Program-made: the position numbers and the translations under genes
In this document: positions 17,603 through 26,582 of the stretch, piece by piece
Numbering within the stretch: position 1 is the first letter of the stretch
Layout of the letters: each line of letters starts with the position of its first letter
Assembly: GCF_015209585.1 (NCBI RefSeq)
Contig: NZ_JADEYR010000002.1
Location: 248,001 to 312,000 of the forward strand
Source of the DNA: Brachybacterium epidermidis
GTDB lineage: Bacteria; Actinomycetota; Actinomycetes; Actinomycetales; Dermabacteraceae
DNA length: 64,000 nt
Direction: 5' to 3'
The notes under the pieces: generated by a model
What the model saw: the letters and a program-made list of their open reading frames with translations, nothing else
Databases searched by the model: none
Told to the model about the DNA's origin: nothing

Positions 17603-18538
17603 ATGCGCATCCCCGAAGGCTTCAGCACCCGCATCGCTCGACGCCCGGCCGATGACCGCAGCGGCTCCGACGGCGTCGACGGGGACACGTGGCTCGCCCA
17701 CCTGCCGGCCCTGGTCGACCGCTGCCTGGACAGCTGGGACCTGCGACTCGACGGCGACTCCTGGTACGGGGAGAACGCGCTGGTCATCCCGGTCCGCCGG
17801 CACGACGACGAGCGGGCCGCACTGAAGCTCACCTGGCCGCACCGTGAGGCCACCACCGAGCACCTGGCGCTGCGGGCCTGGGCCGGGCGCGGCGCCGTCA
17901 GGATGCTGGCCGCATCCCCCGCAGACCGTGCACTGCTGCTGGAGCGACTGGACGGCGACCGCGACCTCACCACCGTCCCGATACTCGAGGCGTGCGAGGA
18001 GATCGGCCGCCTGTTCAGGGTGCTGGGCCATCCGGCGCTGCCGCAGCTGGACACCGTCGCAGCCAAGGCGGAGCAGTGGCGCGGGGAGCTCGCGCAGGCC
18101 CGGCCCACAGTGCCGCGCCGGCTCACCGAGCAGGCCCTGTCCGTCCTCGATGACCTGCTGGTCGATGCTCCGCAGGCCCGGATGGTGCACGAGGACCTGC
18201 ACGACATGAACGTGCTCGCCCCTCTCGATCCGCAACGAGGGGACTGGCTCGCCATCGACCCCAAGCCCGTGGCAGGTGAATGGGCGTATGCGGTGGCGCC
18301 GATCGTGTGGAACCGCGAGGACGCGGCCGAACGCGCCCACTCCTTCCGCACCCATGTGCGGCTGCGGGCCGAGGTGGTGGCCGATGAGGCCGGCCTCGAC
18401 CTGGACCGGGTTCAGGCCTGGACGCTGGTGCGACTCACCGTGAACGCCGTATGGGCTGCGCAGTTCCCCGCCGCGGCGCACTTCCACGGGCGGATGATCG
18501 CCCTGGCGAAGGCGTTCAGCGAGCCCCTGGGCTGGTGA
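17603..18538 (+). CDS. aminoglycoside phosphotransferase-like kinase (APH(6)-type)
   Basis: The 311-residue protein shows the APH fold. A Lys in AALKLTWPH serves ATP binding. The catalytic loop is H196-E-D198-L-H-D-M-N203, and the metal-binding part is LAIDPKPVAGEWAY. The WYGENALVIPV opening and the loop resemble streptomycin/APH(6) kinases more than APH(3'). It may phosphorylate an aminoglycoside or another small hydroxyl compound; resistance is not proved by sequence. TAGGCT at 17588-17593 lies 9 nt before the ATG. Confidence 0.85.
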   Translation: MRIPEGFSTRIARRPADDRSGSDGVDGDTWLAHLPALVDRCLDSWDLRLDGDSWYGENALVIPVRRHDDERAALKLTWPHREATTEHLALRAWAGRGAVRMLAASPADRALLLERLDGDRDLTTVPILEACEEIGRLFRVLGHPALPQLDTVAAKAEQWRGELAQARPTVPRRLTEQALSVLDDLLVDAPQARMVHEDLHDMNVLAPLDPQRGDWLAIDPKPVAGEWAYAVAPIVWNREDAAERAHSFRTHVRLRAEVVADEAGLDLDRVQAWTLVRLTVNAVWAAQFPAAAHFHGRMIALAKAFSEPLGW

Positions 18539-19133
18539 GGGCCGGGCTCCCCGGGGGCAGGGGGACCGGGGGCTGCAGGAACTGCGCGAGGCGGTAGCGG
18601 CTCCCGTCGGCCGTCCGCTCCAGCACCCCGGAGTCCACCGCATCCCGCCGCACCAGCGCCGGGTCCGGCGCGATCATCGAGATCCCTGCGTTCAGCTCCG
18701 CCTCGCTGAGTGCACCGTCGGCTCCGAGTCGCTCGAACACCATGCGGGCGATGCGGCCCGAGGCTGCGATCCGGTCGACCTCCCGTGGAGGGAGAGATTC
18801 CAGCCGGGGCACCTCCAGGATGGCGTCCGAGGAGCGCATCAGGCTGAGGGCATCGACCACCTCGCGCAGCATCGGGGCATCGACCTGACCGTCGGCCCGC
18901 AACCAGTCGATGCGGTCCAGAGGAGCATCGGTGCTGCTGCTCCGCGTGTGGGCGGCATCCCTGGTGCCGTTGCGATGCTCCGCACCGGTGGCACGATCCG
19001 CGATGTCGATCTGCTCCCGTCCGGTGAGCCGTGCACCGAGGGCGGCGCGCAGCTTCGGGGAGGAGAGCATCGAGAACAGCATCCGGGCGCGGCTCAGGGC
19101 GGCATCGAGGTCCATGGACGGACTGGGGGTCAT
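18516..19133 (-). CDS. DUF2087-like protein downstream of a two-component system
   Basis: In the 205-residue protein the C-terminal 75 residues look like DUF2087 (SLPPREVDRIAASGRIARMV, LSEAELNAGISMIAPDPALV, RRDAVDSGVLERTADGSRY), a small winged-helix-like module. The N-terminal half is helical and otherwise unrecognised. It starts 4 bp after the response regulator stop and so belongs to that operon. Its last 23 bp overlap the convergent kinase gene. Confidence 0.7.
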   Translation of the reverse strand: MTPSPSMDLDAALSRARMLFSMLSSPKLRAALGARLTGREQIDIADRATGAEHRNGTRDAAHTRSSSTDAPLDRIDWLRADGQVDAPMLREVVDALSLMRSSDAILEVPRLESLPPREVDRIAASGRIARMVFERLGADGALSEAELNAGISMIAPDPALVRRDAVDSGVLERTADGSRYRLAQFLQPPVPLPPGSPALTSPGAR

Positions 19134-19137
19134 GGCC

Positions 19138-19908
19138 TCAGCCTCCCAGCTCCAGCACCCTGATGGCCAGCTGCACCCGGTTGGTGACCTGCAGCTTGTC
19201 GAACAGGCGCCCCAGGTGGGTCTTCACGGTGGCGAGGCTGAGGAACAGCTGCTGGCCGATCTCCTGGTTGGTCAAGCCGCGCGCCACCAGGCGTCCCACC
19301 TCCCACTCCCGCTCGGTGATGCCCGTGGGGGCTGTGCTCGGCGCCTCGGCAGGAGCGGCGCGGCCAGGACCCGTGCCGGTGGTACCAGCATCGGTGGGCC
19401 CGGTGCCCTGCCCGTCGGATGCCAGCCGCACCAGGCGCGCCAGCACCTCCGGGGAGAAGCGCGCCCGGTCCTGGGGGGCATCGAGCACGGCCTCGACCAC
19501 CTGCTGCGGCGGGGAGTCCTTGAGCAGGAACGAGACCGCGCCGGCGCGCAGCGCATCCAGCAGGAACTCGTCGGTGTCGAAGGCGGTCAGCATCACGACC
19601 CGGGCTGGGGAGCCCTCCTCGCGCAGCGCTCGCACGGCCGCGATCCCGTCCATGTGCGGCATCCGCACGTCCATCAGGATCACGTCCGGTTCCAGGGCGC
19701 GGGCCTGGTCCAGGCCCGACCGGCCGTCGGCCGCCTCGCCGACGACGTCGATCCCGCGTGCCCCGTCGATCATCAGGCGCAGACCGGCCCGCATCAGGGC
19801 CTCGTCGTCGACCAGAAGCACTCGGGTGCGGGACTGCTGGTCGGTGATCCCGTCGCCTGTGCCGCTGGTGTCGCTGCCGGTCTCGGAGATGCTCACCATG
19901 GGATCCAT
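19138..19908 (-). CDS. NarL/LuxR-family response regulator
   Basis: The 256-residue protein has a receiver domain (VLLVDDEALMRAGL, phosphoacceptor Asp80 in ILMDVRMPHMDG, Lys in SFLLKDSPP). A Gly/Thr/Ala linker and a LuxR helix-turn-helix (LTNQEIGQQLFLSLATVKTHL) follow. It overlaps the histidine kinase gene. The ATG at 19908 sits after GAGGTGGAAG; an ATG three codons later (19899) is possible. It is phosphorylated by the adjacent kinase and would control unknown targets. Confidence 0.93.
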   Translation of the reverse strand: MDPMVSISETGSDTSGTGDGITDQQSRTRVLLVDDEALMRAGLRLMIDGARGIDVVGEAADGRSGLDQARALEPDVILMDVRMPHMDGIAAVRALREEGSPARVVMLTAFDTDEFLLDALRAGAVSFLLKDSPPQQVVEAVLDAPQDRARFSPEVLARLVRLASDGQGTGPTDAGTTGTGPGRAAPAEAPSTAPTGITEREWEVGRLVARGLTNQEIGQQLFLSLATVKTHLGRLFDKLQVTNRVQLAIRVLELGG

Positions 19909-21398
19909 GCTTCCACCTCGAAGCTGTCGTGATCGCAGCCGGAGCGGGCATCACCGCCCAGCAGTCGCGCGCGTTCCTGCAGGCCGATGAGTCCGTGACC
20001 GGTCGACGGCACGGCCCCCTCCTGGTCCCCGCCCGGGTGCTCGTCGCTCAGTGGGTTCCGCGCGGTGAGCACAAGGCGCTGCTGGCGACGGGCCAGGGTG
20101 AGGGTCAGCGGTGCACCGGGGGAGTGCTTCGCGGCGTTGGTGACCATCTCGCCGAGCATCCGGGACAGCGCCACCACCGTGGAGCGGCCCCGCTGGTCCA
20201 GCTCACTGGAGTCGGTGCCCTCCCAGGTCAGCGACACATCCTGACCCCTGGCGCGGGCGTCGTCCACGATCTCCTGCAGCGCGGGAGCAGTGGGGAGCGG
20301 CTGGGGCCCGTCCGTGGAGCGCAGTGCCAGCAGCACCTGCCGCAGCTCCCCGTTGGCCTTCTGTGCAGCATCGCGCACGGTGCCGGCGATGTGCTGCAGC
20401 TGCTCGGGCGGCAGGTCCTCCCGGTAGCTCATGGCCCCGGCATGCATGGCGATCGCGGCCAGGTGGTGGGAGACGCTGTCGTGCATGTCGCGGGCGATCG
20501 CGGTGCGCTCCTCTGCTCGGACCCGCGCCTCAGCCGATGCCCGGGCCTGCTCCGCAGCCTCTCGTGCCCGTTCGGCCGAGGCCCGTGCGAGCTCAGCGGA
20601 TTTACGTGCCTGTTCGGCGGCGGTGCGCTCGCGATCAGCGGCGATGCGCTCGCGGTCGGCGGCCTCGGCCTGGCTGCGCAGGGATGCCAGCAGCGCTGTC
20701 CTGGTACCGGACAGACGCCCCAGCACCAGCGCGGTGGTGCTCACGGCCAGCGTTAGCACCACGGCCACCACCCACGAGAAGTCAGGCGAGGCTGACCGAG
20801 CGGCGGCGTCCAGGGCCATCAGGCCGATGGCGGCGCCGGTGAGCAGTCCGACGGCCAGCAGGTCCAGCCCTGTCCGTCGCTTCCTACCCAGGCGATGCAG
20901 GGCGATGAGCCCTGCCGGGATCCCGCACGTGCTGAAACCTGCCAGGGTCGCGATGACCAGGTTGAGGACCGTCCCGACGCGGGTGGCAGAGAGGAACCGC
21001 AATGGACCGATCACCAGCGCGGCCAGGGCACCCACCAGCAGATCGACACCTGTCAGCAGCACCAGCGCCGTCGGTGGCTGGTCATTGAACTCCGTCAGCA
21101 CCATGCCGAAGGTGATCAGCAGGATGAACAGTCCTGTCGCCACGCAGCCGAGGGATTCACCTGCCGCGATCAGCCAGGCTCGTGGCCGACCCGGGGAGGG
21201 GGATGCCGCGCCGGGTGCCGTTGCGCCCGGTCCGGGTGCCGTTGCGCCCGGTCCGGGTGACGCGGGGGCCGGTGCCACCGCCATGGCGGAGGCGGGTGCC
21301 GCGGTCGCACCGGGCGTGGGTGCATCGGGGACAGGTGCCGCCGACATGGGGGCGTCGGGCTGGGCGACCGGGGCACCGGCGCGGGTGGGGACGGGCAT
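19893..21398 (-). CDS. sensor histidine kinase (HisKA_3 type)
   Basis: The 501-residue protein starts with a 70-residue Ala/Pro/Gly-rich segment containing repeated GPGATAP units. About five membrane helices span residues 78-230. A long Ala/Glu/Arg heptad coiled coil covers roughly 238-298. The dimerisation/phosphoacceptor motif is ARDMHDSVSHHLAAIAMHAG with His306. The ATPase part has TNAAKHSPG (N box) and GHGLIGLQERARLLGG. It is the cognate kinase of the following LuxR regulator. The start was chosen at the ATG before the Pro-rich part. Confidence 0.9.
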   Translation of the reverse strand: MPVPTRAGAPVAQPDAPMSAAPVPDAPTPGATAAPASAMAVAPAPASPGPGATAPGPGATAPGAASPSPGRPRAWLIAAGESLGCVATGLFILLITFGMVLTEFNDQPPTALVLLTGVDLLVGALAALVIGPLRFLSATRVGTVLNLVIATLAGFSTCGIPAGLIALHRLGRKRRTGLDLLAVGLLTGAAIGLMALDAAARSASPDFSWVVAVVLTLAVSTTALVLGRLSGTRTALLASLRSQAEAADRERIAADRERTAAEQARKSAELARASAERAREAAEQARASAEARVRAEERTAIARDMHDSVSHHLAAIAMHAGAMSYREDLPPEQLQHIAGTVRDAAQKANGELRQVLLALRSTDGPQPLPTAPALQEIVDDARARGQDVSLTWEGTDSSELDQRGRSTVVALSRMLGEMVTNAAKHSPGAPLTLTLARRQQRLVLTARNPLSDEHPGGDQEGAVPSTGHGLIGLQERARLLGGDARSGCDHDSFEVEAWIPW

Positions 21399-21490
21399 GG
21401 GGCCAGCGTAGGGATACCGACGGCGAACGGGATCGGCCGTTCGGCTGACCTCGACGCGAGACTGCGGGAGGGGCCGATGAAGGCCGGGCG

Positions 21491-21747
21491 AGGAGTACGC
21501 CTTCCTGCTGCACGCGGCCAACAACTGGTCCCTGTTCCTGCTGGCACCGACGATGGTGAGCCCGCTCGAGCAGGGCGCCGTCCCGCCGATCGCGCTGCTC
21601 ACCTCGACCCTGCCCACGGTGCTGATCACCGCCGGACTGTGGTGGTGGTACTCCCGCCGCGAGGGTCTGGGGCTGTGGGAACCGGCCAGGGGCACCGGTC
21701 AGCGACTGCGCGGATCAGGGCGGGCCCGTGCCGGATCAGGGGACTGA
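21491..21747 (+). pseudogene. possible C-terminal fragment of a membrane protein
   Basis: This frame, open after a TGA just upstream, reads EEYAFLLHAANNWSLFLLAP and then IALLTSTLPTVLITAGLWWW before a basic tail ending at TGA 21745-21747. The composition is that of a membrane protein end. There is no start codon or Shine-Dalgarno before the first helix; an internal ATG at 21553 would give 64 residues. A remnant is more likely than a gene. Confidence 0.35.
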
Positions 21748-21779
21748 ACCGCCAGGGGATCGCTTCCCGAGGCACCGGA

Positions 21780-22535
21780 TCAGTCGGCGGCCTCGTGAAC
21801 GGCAGCGCGCCTCGGGCTGTCGGTGCGGGCTTCGCGTGCCGCGAGCACCTCGCGGCCGCGGTCCGTCTCCGGGAATCGCGCCACCATGGCGCGCAGCTCC
21901 GCAGCATCGATGGTCGCGCCGAAGGCCTCGGTGAACGGCTGCAGGCGCACCCCGTCGGACAGACCCCCGATCAGCACCGGGTCGAAGCCCAGCTCGTCGA
22001 CGAACTCCGCGACCTCATCCACCTGCGGCGAGGGACCTGCGATCGCGATGGCAGCGCGCGGGGTCGCACCGCCCGCACCTGGAACCCTCCCACCGCGCGG
22101 CCGAGCCAGGTCCTCCAGATCGTGGTAGCCCATGTGGTTCAGCGCCTTCACCACGGTGGCACCCGGCAGCTGGCCCTGGATGAACTCGCTGGTGGAGGCG
22201 GCGGGGGCGGAGAACTCCTCGTGTTCGCCGTCCGTCTCCCACCAGTAGTTCATGGCGTCGATGACGAGCTTGCCGTCCAGGGCGTCGGCCGGGATGGTGG
22301 CGTGCTTGCCCAGGGGCAGGGCCAGGACCACGATGTCGGCCTGGGCGGCGGCCTCCCGGGCGGTGGTGGCGCGCGCTCCCGGGGCCAGGATCTGCACGAT
22401 CAGCTCGATCTTCCCGGGGTCACCGGAGCCGGCGATGAGGACGTCATGGCCTGCGGCGACGGCCAGGCGTGCCAGGACGGTGCCGACCTTGCCCGCCCCC
22501 AGGATGCCGATGGTGCGGTGGATTCTCTTGCTCAC
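21780..22535 (-). CDS. F420-dependent NADP reductase-like oxidoreductase
   Basis: The 251-residue protein starts with a Rossmann loop [22 protein letters not shown] and has the NADP-binding stretch LIAGSGDP. It also has [11 protein letters not shown] and [11 protein letters not shown], as in NADPH:F420 oxidoreductases (NADP_oxidored family). It would transfer hydride between F420 and NADP. Some relatives act on other substrates, so the cofactor is likely but not proved. Monocistronic. Confidence 0.85.
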   Translation of the reverse strand: MSKRIHRTIGILGAGKVGTVLARLAVAAGHDVLIAGSGDPGKIELIVQILAPGARATTAREAAAQADIVVLALPLGKHATIPADALDGKLVIDAMNYWWETDGEHEEFSAPAASTSEFIQGQLPGATVVKALNHMGYHDLEDLARPRGGRVPGAGGATPRAAIAIAGPSPQVDEVAEFVDELGFDPVLIGGLSDGVRLQPFTEAFGATIDAAELRAMVARFPETDRGREVLAAREARTDSPRRAAVHEAAD

Positions 22536-22752
22536 GACCAGTGCTCAACGTGCGCCGGCCCCGGTTCCTTCCCGGGTGTGATGCGTCAGCGAGGGGTGTC
22601 GGTGTGGGCGAGGTGGTCAGGGGCATCGGTGCGGGGCAACGGAGGTGCAGCCTGGATGGCCCGGGTGCCCACGTGACCTGTGAGGCACTTCGTCCCGTCT
22701 GTCTCACGGGCCACTGCAGATCGCCGCCACCCGGCCTACACTCGACGCCGAC

Positions 22753-23688
22753 ATGTGCCGACTCTTCGCTCTCCACGCCGACCAGCCCGTCACCGCCCAG
22801 ATGTGGCTGATGGATGCCCCCTACTCCCTGGTGACCCAGTCCCGCTTCAACGCCGACGGCACCGGTCTCGCCTGGGTGGACGAGGCAACGGGGCAGGTGC
22901 AGGTCAGGAAGCGGCCCATCGCCGCCTACCGCTCCGAGCGCTTCGGCCGGATCGCGCAGCAGGTGCGCACCCGTTCGATGATCGCGCACGTGCGACTGTC
23001 CAGCGGCACCCAGCACACCACTGAGAACACCCACCCCTTCGTGCAGGACGGCATCGTCTCCGCGCACAACGGGGTCCTCGAGGTCACCTCCGGCATGAAG
23101 CAGCGCGTGCGGCAGCTGGGCACGGCCCACCACGTGCACGGCACCACCGACAGCGAATGGATGGCCGCCCTGGTCACCGGCGAGGTCGCCGCCCACGGCG
23201 ACGACCTGCACGACGGGGTGGTGGCAGCGCTGGACTGGATCGCCCGCAACGTGCCCGTGTACTCCGTGAACCTGCTCGCCATGCGCGGGGACGAACTGAT
23301 CGCCGTGCGGCTTCCCGCCACCAACGAGCTGTGGGTGCTGGAACGCTCCGCCACCGCGGCTGATCCCCGAGAGCCCCTCGAGCAGTCCTCCGACTCCCTG
23401 CGCGTGGACAGCGAGGACCTGCAGGACGTGCGCTCCGTGGTGATCGCCAGCGAGCCGATGGACGACGACGCAGGCTGGCGCCTGATGGACCCGGGCGAGC
23501 TGATCCACGTCGGCCCCGGCGCGACCATGACCAGCGAGCGTCCCTTCGGGCCGCTGGCCCAGGCGCTCACCATCGATGACCTCGGCCTGTCGGCCGCGGC
23601 CTCCCAGGCGCACGCGGCCCAGGCCCGCGAGCACGAGCAGCGCCGCCAGCGTCTCGCCCGGCGTCTCGCATCGCGGCGCGCAGCATGA
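22753..23688 (+). CDS. class II glutamine amidotransferase (YafJ-like)
   Basis: The 311-residue protein starts MCRLFALHADQ with nucleophile Cys2. The N-terminal-hydrolase signature continues through FNADGTGLAW, MIAHVRLSSG and NTHPFVQDGIVSAHNG. Members split glutamine, but the ammonia acceptor is unknown for YafJ-like proteins. The C-terminal 40 residues are Arg/Gln/Ala-rich. TACACT at 22737-22742 is a candidate -10. It overlaps the next membrane protease-like gene by ATGA. Confidence 0.9.
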   Translation: MCRLFALHADQPVTAQMWLMDAPYSLVTQSRFNADGTGLAWVDEATGQVQVRKRPIAAYRSERFGRIAQQVRTRSMIAHVRLSSGTQHTTENTHPFVQDGIVSAHNGVLEVTSGMKQRVRQLGTAHHVHGTTDSEWMAALVTGEVAAHGDDLHDGVVAALDWIARNVPVYSVNLLAMRGDELIAVRLPATNELWVLERSATAADPREPLEQSSDSLRVDSEDLQDVRSVVIASEPMDDDAGWRLMDPGELIHVGPGATMTSERPFGPLAQALTIDDLGLSAAASQAHAAQAREHEQRRQRLARRLASRRAA

Positions 23689-24689
23689 CCGCGTACCACC
23701 GCATGGCCACCCTGCGCGAGCCCTGGTCGGCATGGTCCAAGCCTTTGCTGACCGTGTTCGCCGCCTTCGCGTCGTACGTGATCATGGCGTCCGCGCTGCT
23801 GGTCACCGTGGTGCTGCTGCTGGCCCTGGTGCCCGGGGTCAACGTCGCCCTGGGTGTGACCAGCGGTGACCCCGCCAGCCCGCTGGACGTGGGCCTCGCT
23901 CTGGCGATGGGTGCGCTGTGGCTGCCGGCCGGTCTGATCGGCGTGCGCGCGGGCGGGTGGCGTCCCATCGCCACCGCGTTCTCGGTGGCCGCCCACCGCC
24001 GCAGCGTCCTTTCGACCCCTGCAGCGTTGGCCGTCATCGCCGGTGGCGTGATCACGGTGGGCGTGGCCGCGCTGGCCGGGTCCCTCGCACCGGTGGAGGC
24101 GGGCCCTGACGCGCCCGGCCCGTCGACCGGTGCCGTGCTCGCACTGGTACTGGTCACCGCCGTGCTTGCGCCCCTGCAGGTGGCGGGCCTGGAACTGACG
24201 ATGCGCGGACTGGTGATGCAGGCCCTCGGCACCTGGCTGCGCAGCCCCGTCCTCCCGATCCTCGCGGCGATGGGCATCGTGCTGATCGGGCGTGAATGGA
24301 GCGCCGCCGTGCTGATTCCCGCCCTCACCCTGGCCGCCTGCGCCGGCATCCTCGCCTGGAAGAGCGGCGGCCTCGAACTGCCCTTCTTGCTCACCCTCAC
24401 GACGACCGTCGTCGGTATCCTCACCTCCGGCCTCGCGGTGGGCACCGGTATCGGTTCGGGCGCCGCGGCGATGGTCGCGGCGTCAGCCGCCCCGGGCAGT
24501 TCGAACGCGGCCCTGGCCGGCGGCGCGCCCGCCTCCGCGGCGCTCGCCGGTGGAATCGCTGGGGCCGTGGCCCTGGTCGTGGGCACCGCGGTGGCCTGCG
24601 TGCTCATCGGCCGACGCGACGGGCTCACCCTCGCCGAGCCGGTCACCCGAGCGGCCGACGAGCCGCTGCCGCCGATCGTCGCGGTCTGA
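23685..24689 (+). CDS. CPBP/CAAX-protease-like membrane protein, incomplete catalytic motif
   Basis: The 334-residue protein has eight or more hydrophobic helices. The segment APLQVAGLELTMRGLVMQAL aligns with motif 1 (EExxxR) of CPBP intramembrane proteases, but the first Glu is replaced by Leu (LELTMR). It may be an inactive relative or a different membrane protein. It is coupled by ATGA to the amidotransferase. The last 25 residues are polar. Confidence 0.65.
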   Translation: MTAYHRMATLREPWSAWSKPLLTVFAAFASYVIMASALLVTVVLLLALVPGVNVALGVTSGDPASPLDVGLALAMGALWLPAGLIGVRAGGWRPIATAFSVAAHRRSVLSTPAALAVIAGGVITVGVAALAGSLAPVEAGPDAPGPSTGAVLALVLVTAVLAPLQVAGLELTMRGLVMQALGTWLRSPVLPILAAMGIVLIGREWSAAVLIPALTLAACAGILAWKSGGLELPFLLTLTTTVVGILTSGLAVGTGIGSGAAAMVAASAAPGSSNAALAGGAPASAALAGGIAGAVALVVGTAVACVLIGRRDGLTLAEPVTRAADEPLPPIVAV

Positions 24690-24745
24690 GCCGGCCCGGC
24701 CGAACTGCGCCGGGGCGCGCGTCGTCGCCCCACGGACGCGCAGCC

Positions 24746-25231
24746 TCACCCCACCTCGCGGAACCCGAGGTCCAGGTAGAGGGCACGCGCTGCGGGCGCG
24801 GTGTCGTCCACTCGGAGGGCCACCGGCTCGCGTACGGCACCGACAGCGGCAGTGACGAGAGCACGGGCAATCCCCTGTCGACGCACGGCGGGAATCACGA
24901 ACAGGTCGATGATGAACGGCCCGGGTGGTGCATCGTCCCAGGGGGCGTCCCTGACGGTGAGGACCGCGCCGAGCAGTTCGTCCCCGCGCCACGCCCCGAG
25001 CGAGGCGTCCGGCAACCACAGCCCGTACTCCCCCTGCCAGGCAGCGCGCACGTCGGCTGTGGCCTCTTCGATCGTCATCTGGGACGAGGAGCCGTGATGG
25101 CTGAGCCAGTATGCCTCTGCGGCCGCGTCGAGGTCCTGCTCCCGAAGCTCGCGAAGGTCGACCGGCTGGGGCAGGTGGACCAGTTCCGTCGGATCGGCCC
25201 TGTGCTCACGGACCATCAGGGAGTTCGCCAT
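24746..25231 (-). CDS. GNAT-family N-acetyltransferase
   Basis: The 161-residue protein has the acetyl-CoA binding motif A (FVIPAVRRQGIARALVTAAV) and a C-terminal RALYLDLGFREVG typical of GNAT enzymes. The substrate is unknown. The ATG at 25231 was chosen by homology length; an in-frame GTG at 25267 would add 12 residues. Confidence 0.85.
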   Translation of the reverse strand: MANSLMVREHRADPTELVHLPQPVDLRELREQDLDAAAEAYWLSHHGSSSQMTIEEATADVRAAWQGEYGLWLPDASLGAWRGDELLGAVLTVRDAPWDDAPPGPFIIDLFVIPAVRRQGIARALVTAAVGAVREPVALRVDDTAPAARALYLDLGFREVG

Positions 25232-25313
25232 GCGTTGACCGTAGCCAGCTGTGGCCGTCACGGCCACATGATTTATCGCCCGTCGCCCGTCGCCCGTTGC
25301 CCGTCATGGGCCC

Positions 25314-25334
25314 GGGGCCTCGGCTCTCGGCCCC
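25314..25334. terminator. candidate hairpin terminator downstream of the MacAB-like operon
   Basis: GGGGCC (25314-25319) and GGCCCC (25329-25334) can form a 6-bp G/C stem with a 9-nt loop, about 45 bp past the stop of the permease gene. There is no U-run, as is common in actinomycetes. Confidence 0.4.
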
Positions 25335-25376
25335 GCCTCGGTACGACGTGGCGGCATAGCTCAGCGGGGGATCGCC

Positions 25377-26582
25377 TCAGCTCCGGATCGCGTCGATCAC
25401 CTTGATGCGGGTGGCGATGATCGCGGGCAGGGCACCGGCCAGGACGCCCACCAGGGTCGCCGCCGCAAGACCGGCCACCACCGCGCCCACGGGGAACGGC
25501 GGCAGGTCCACCAGGCCGATGCCTCGGAAGTAGTCGGTGACGAAGGGGGCCTTGACCAGGGCCACGGCCCCCATCACGCCGATCGCACCGGCCACCACAG
25601 TGGCCACCACCGACTCCATCAGCACCCCGAAGAAGATCCGCCCGCCGGTCGCGCCGTAGGAACGGCGGATGCCGATCTCCCGCACCCGGTACCGCACGGT
25701 CACCAGAGAGATGTTCACCAGGCCCACCGCGCCCAGCACCAGGATCGCCAGCGCCACCGCGATCAGCGCCTGCTGCAGCACCTCGAAACCCTCCATGGGG
25801 GCGGAGTACTGGGCCGCCTCGAAGCTCCCCGCCGGGGTGTCGGCCAGCACCTGGGAGAGCCGGTTCGACACGGCCTGGGCCTGCTCCGGGGGCACCCATG
25901 CCCGGTACTCCGCGGTGATGGCCCCAGGCTGGTCCATCCCCGGCATCTCGTCGATGCTGCCCGCAGCGGTGTAGGCGGTGGGGCCCCAGTCCGTGGTGGG
26001 ATCAGCGGGGAGCACCCCGATCACCACCGCCTGCACGGCCTGCTGGTTCCCTGCCTGCCCATAGAGGGTGATGGGCTCGGTTCCCATGGCGGGGCGGCCC
26101 AGCAGCTCATACGCCGGCTGGTTGACCACGATCGCGGGGGCCAGACGGTTCTGGTCCGAGTCGGCGATCCACCGTCCGGACTTGGGGCGCACCCGGTAGA
26201 TGTCGGCGTAGTCCGGGTCCACGCCTTGCAGCTCGATCGTCTGCACGCCCTGGCGGGTCTGTGCCCTTACGAGGGTGTTGATGACGCGGGTACGGTGCTC
26301 GATCCCCAGGCGGTCGATCTGCTCCAGCACGATCTCGTCACGCTCGTCGGCCGTGAGTTCCGGCCCACCTCCTCCCACGTGGTACACACCCACCACGGAG
26401 GCACGGCCGGCAGACTTCTCCACCGATTGCTCCAGGGCGCTGCCCAGCATGCCGCCGGCGCCCATCACGCCGGTCAGGATGAACACCGACAGCGCCACGC
26501 CGATCAGCGCCAGCATGATGCGGCCCTTGTTGACCCGCAGTTCGCCGTAGGCCTCGACGATGGGGGCGATCAGACCGGTCAT
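25377..26582 (-). CDS. MacB/FtsX-type ABC transporter permease
   Basis: The 401-residue protein has one N-terminal helix (IMLALIGVALSVFILTGVMG), a large extracytoplasmic MacB-like domain (about 50-270) and three C-terminal helices with the FtsX signature (VRYRVREIGIRRSYGATGGRI). It overlaps the ATPase gene by 4 bp. Together with the adaptor it forms a MacAB-like efflux or secretion complex in the cytoplasmic membrane. The substrate is unknown. Confidence 0.92.
   Translation of the reverse strand: MTGLIAPIVEAYGELRVNKGRIMLALIGVALSVFILTGVMGAGGMLGSALEQSVEKSAGRASVVGVYHVGGGGPELTADERDEIVLEQIDRLGIEHRTRVINTLVRAQTRQGVQTIELQGVDPDYADIYRVRPKSGRWIADSDQNRLAPAIVVNQPAYELLGRPAMGTEPITLYGQAGNQQAVQAVVIGVLPADPTTDWGPTAYTAAGSIDEMPGMDQPGAITAEYRAWVPPEQAQAVSNRLSQVLADTPAGSFEAAQYSAPMEGFEVLQQALIAVALAILVLGAVGLVNISLVTVRYRVREIGIRRSYGATGGRIFFGVLMESVVATVVAGAIGVMGAVALVKAPFVTDYFRGIGLVDLPPFPVGAVVAGLAAATLVGVLAGALPAIIATRIKVIDAIRS

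Noticed and set aside
21190-21300. Repeated GCCCGGTCCGGGTGCCGTT units as a mobile repeat
   Set aside because: They encode the GPGATAP repeats of the histidine kinase N-terminus and are in frame; simple local low-complexity expansion.
25276-25306. Short tandem repeats of CGTCGCC/CGTTGCC type as a CRISPR or iteron array
   Set aside because: Only three to four 7-9-bp units without spacers; too short for CRISPR and no replication gene nearby.
25351-25420. tRNA-like opening (GGCATAGCTCAGCGGGGGA)
   Set aside because: No anticodon arm, T-loop (GGTTCRA) or 3' acceptor partner follows, and it runs into the end of the permease gene.
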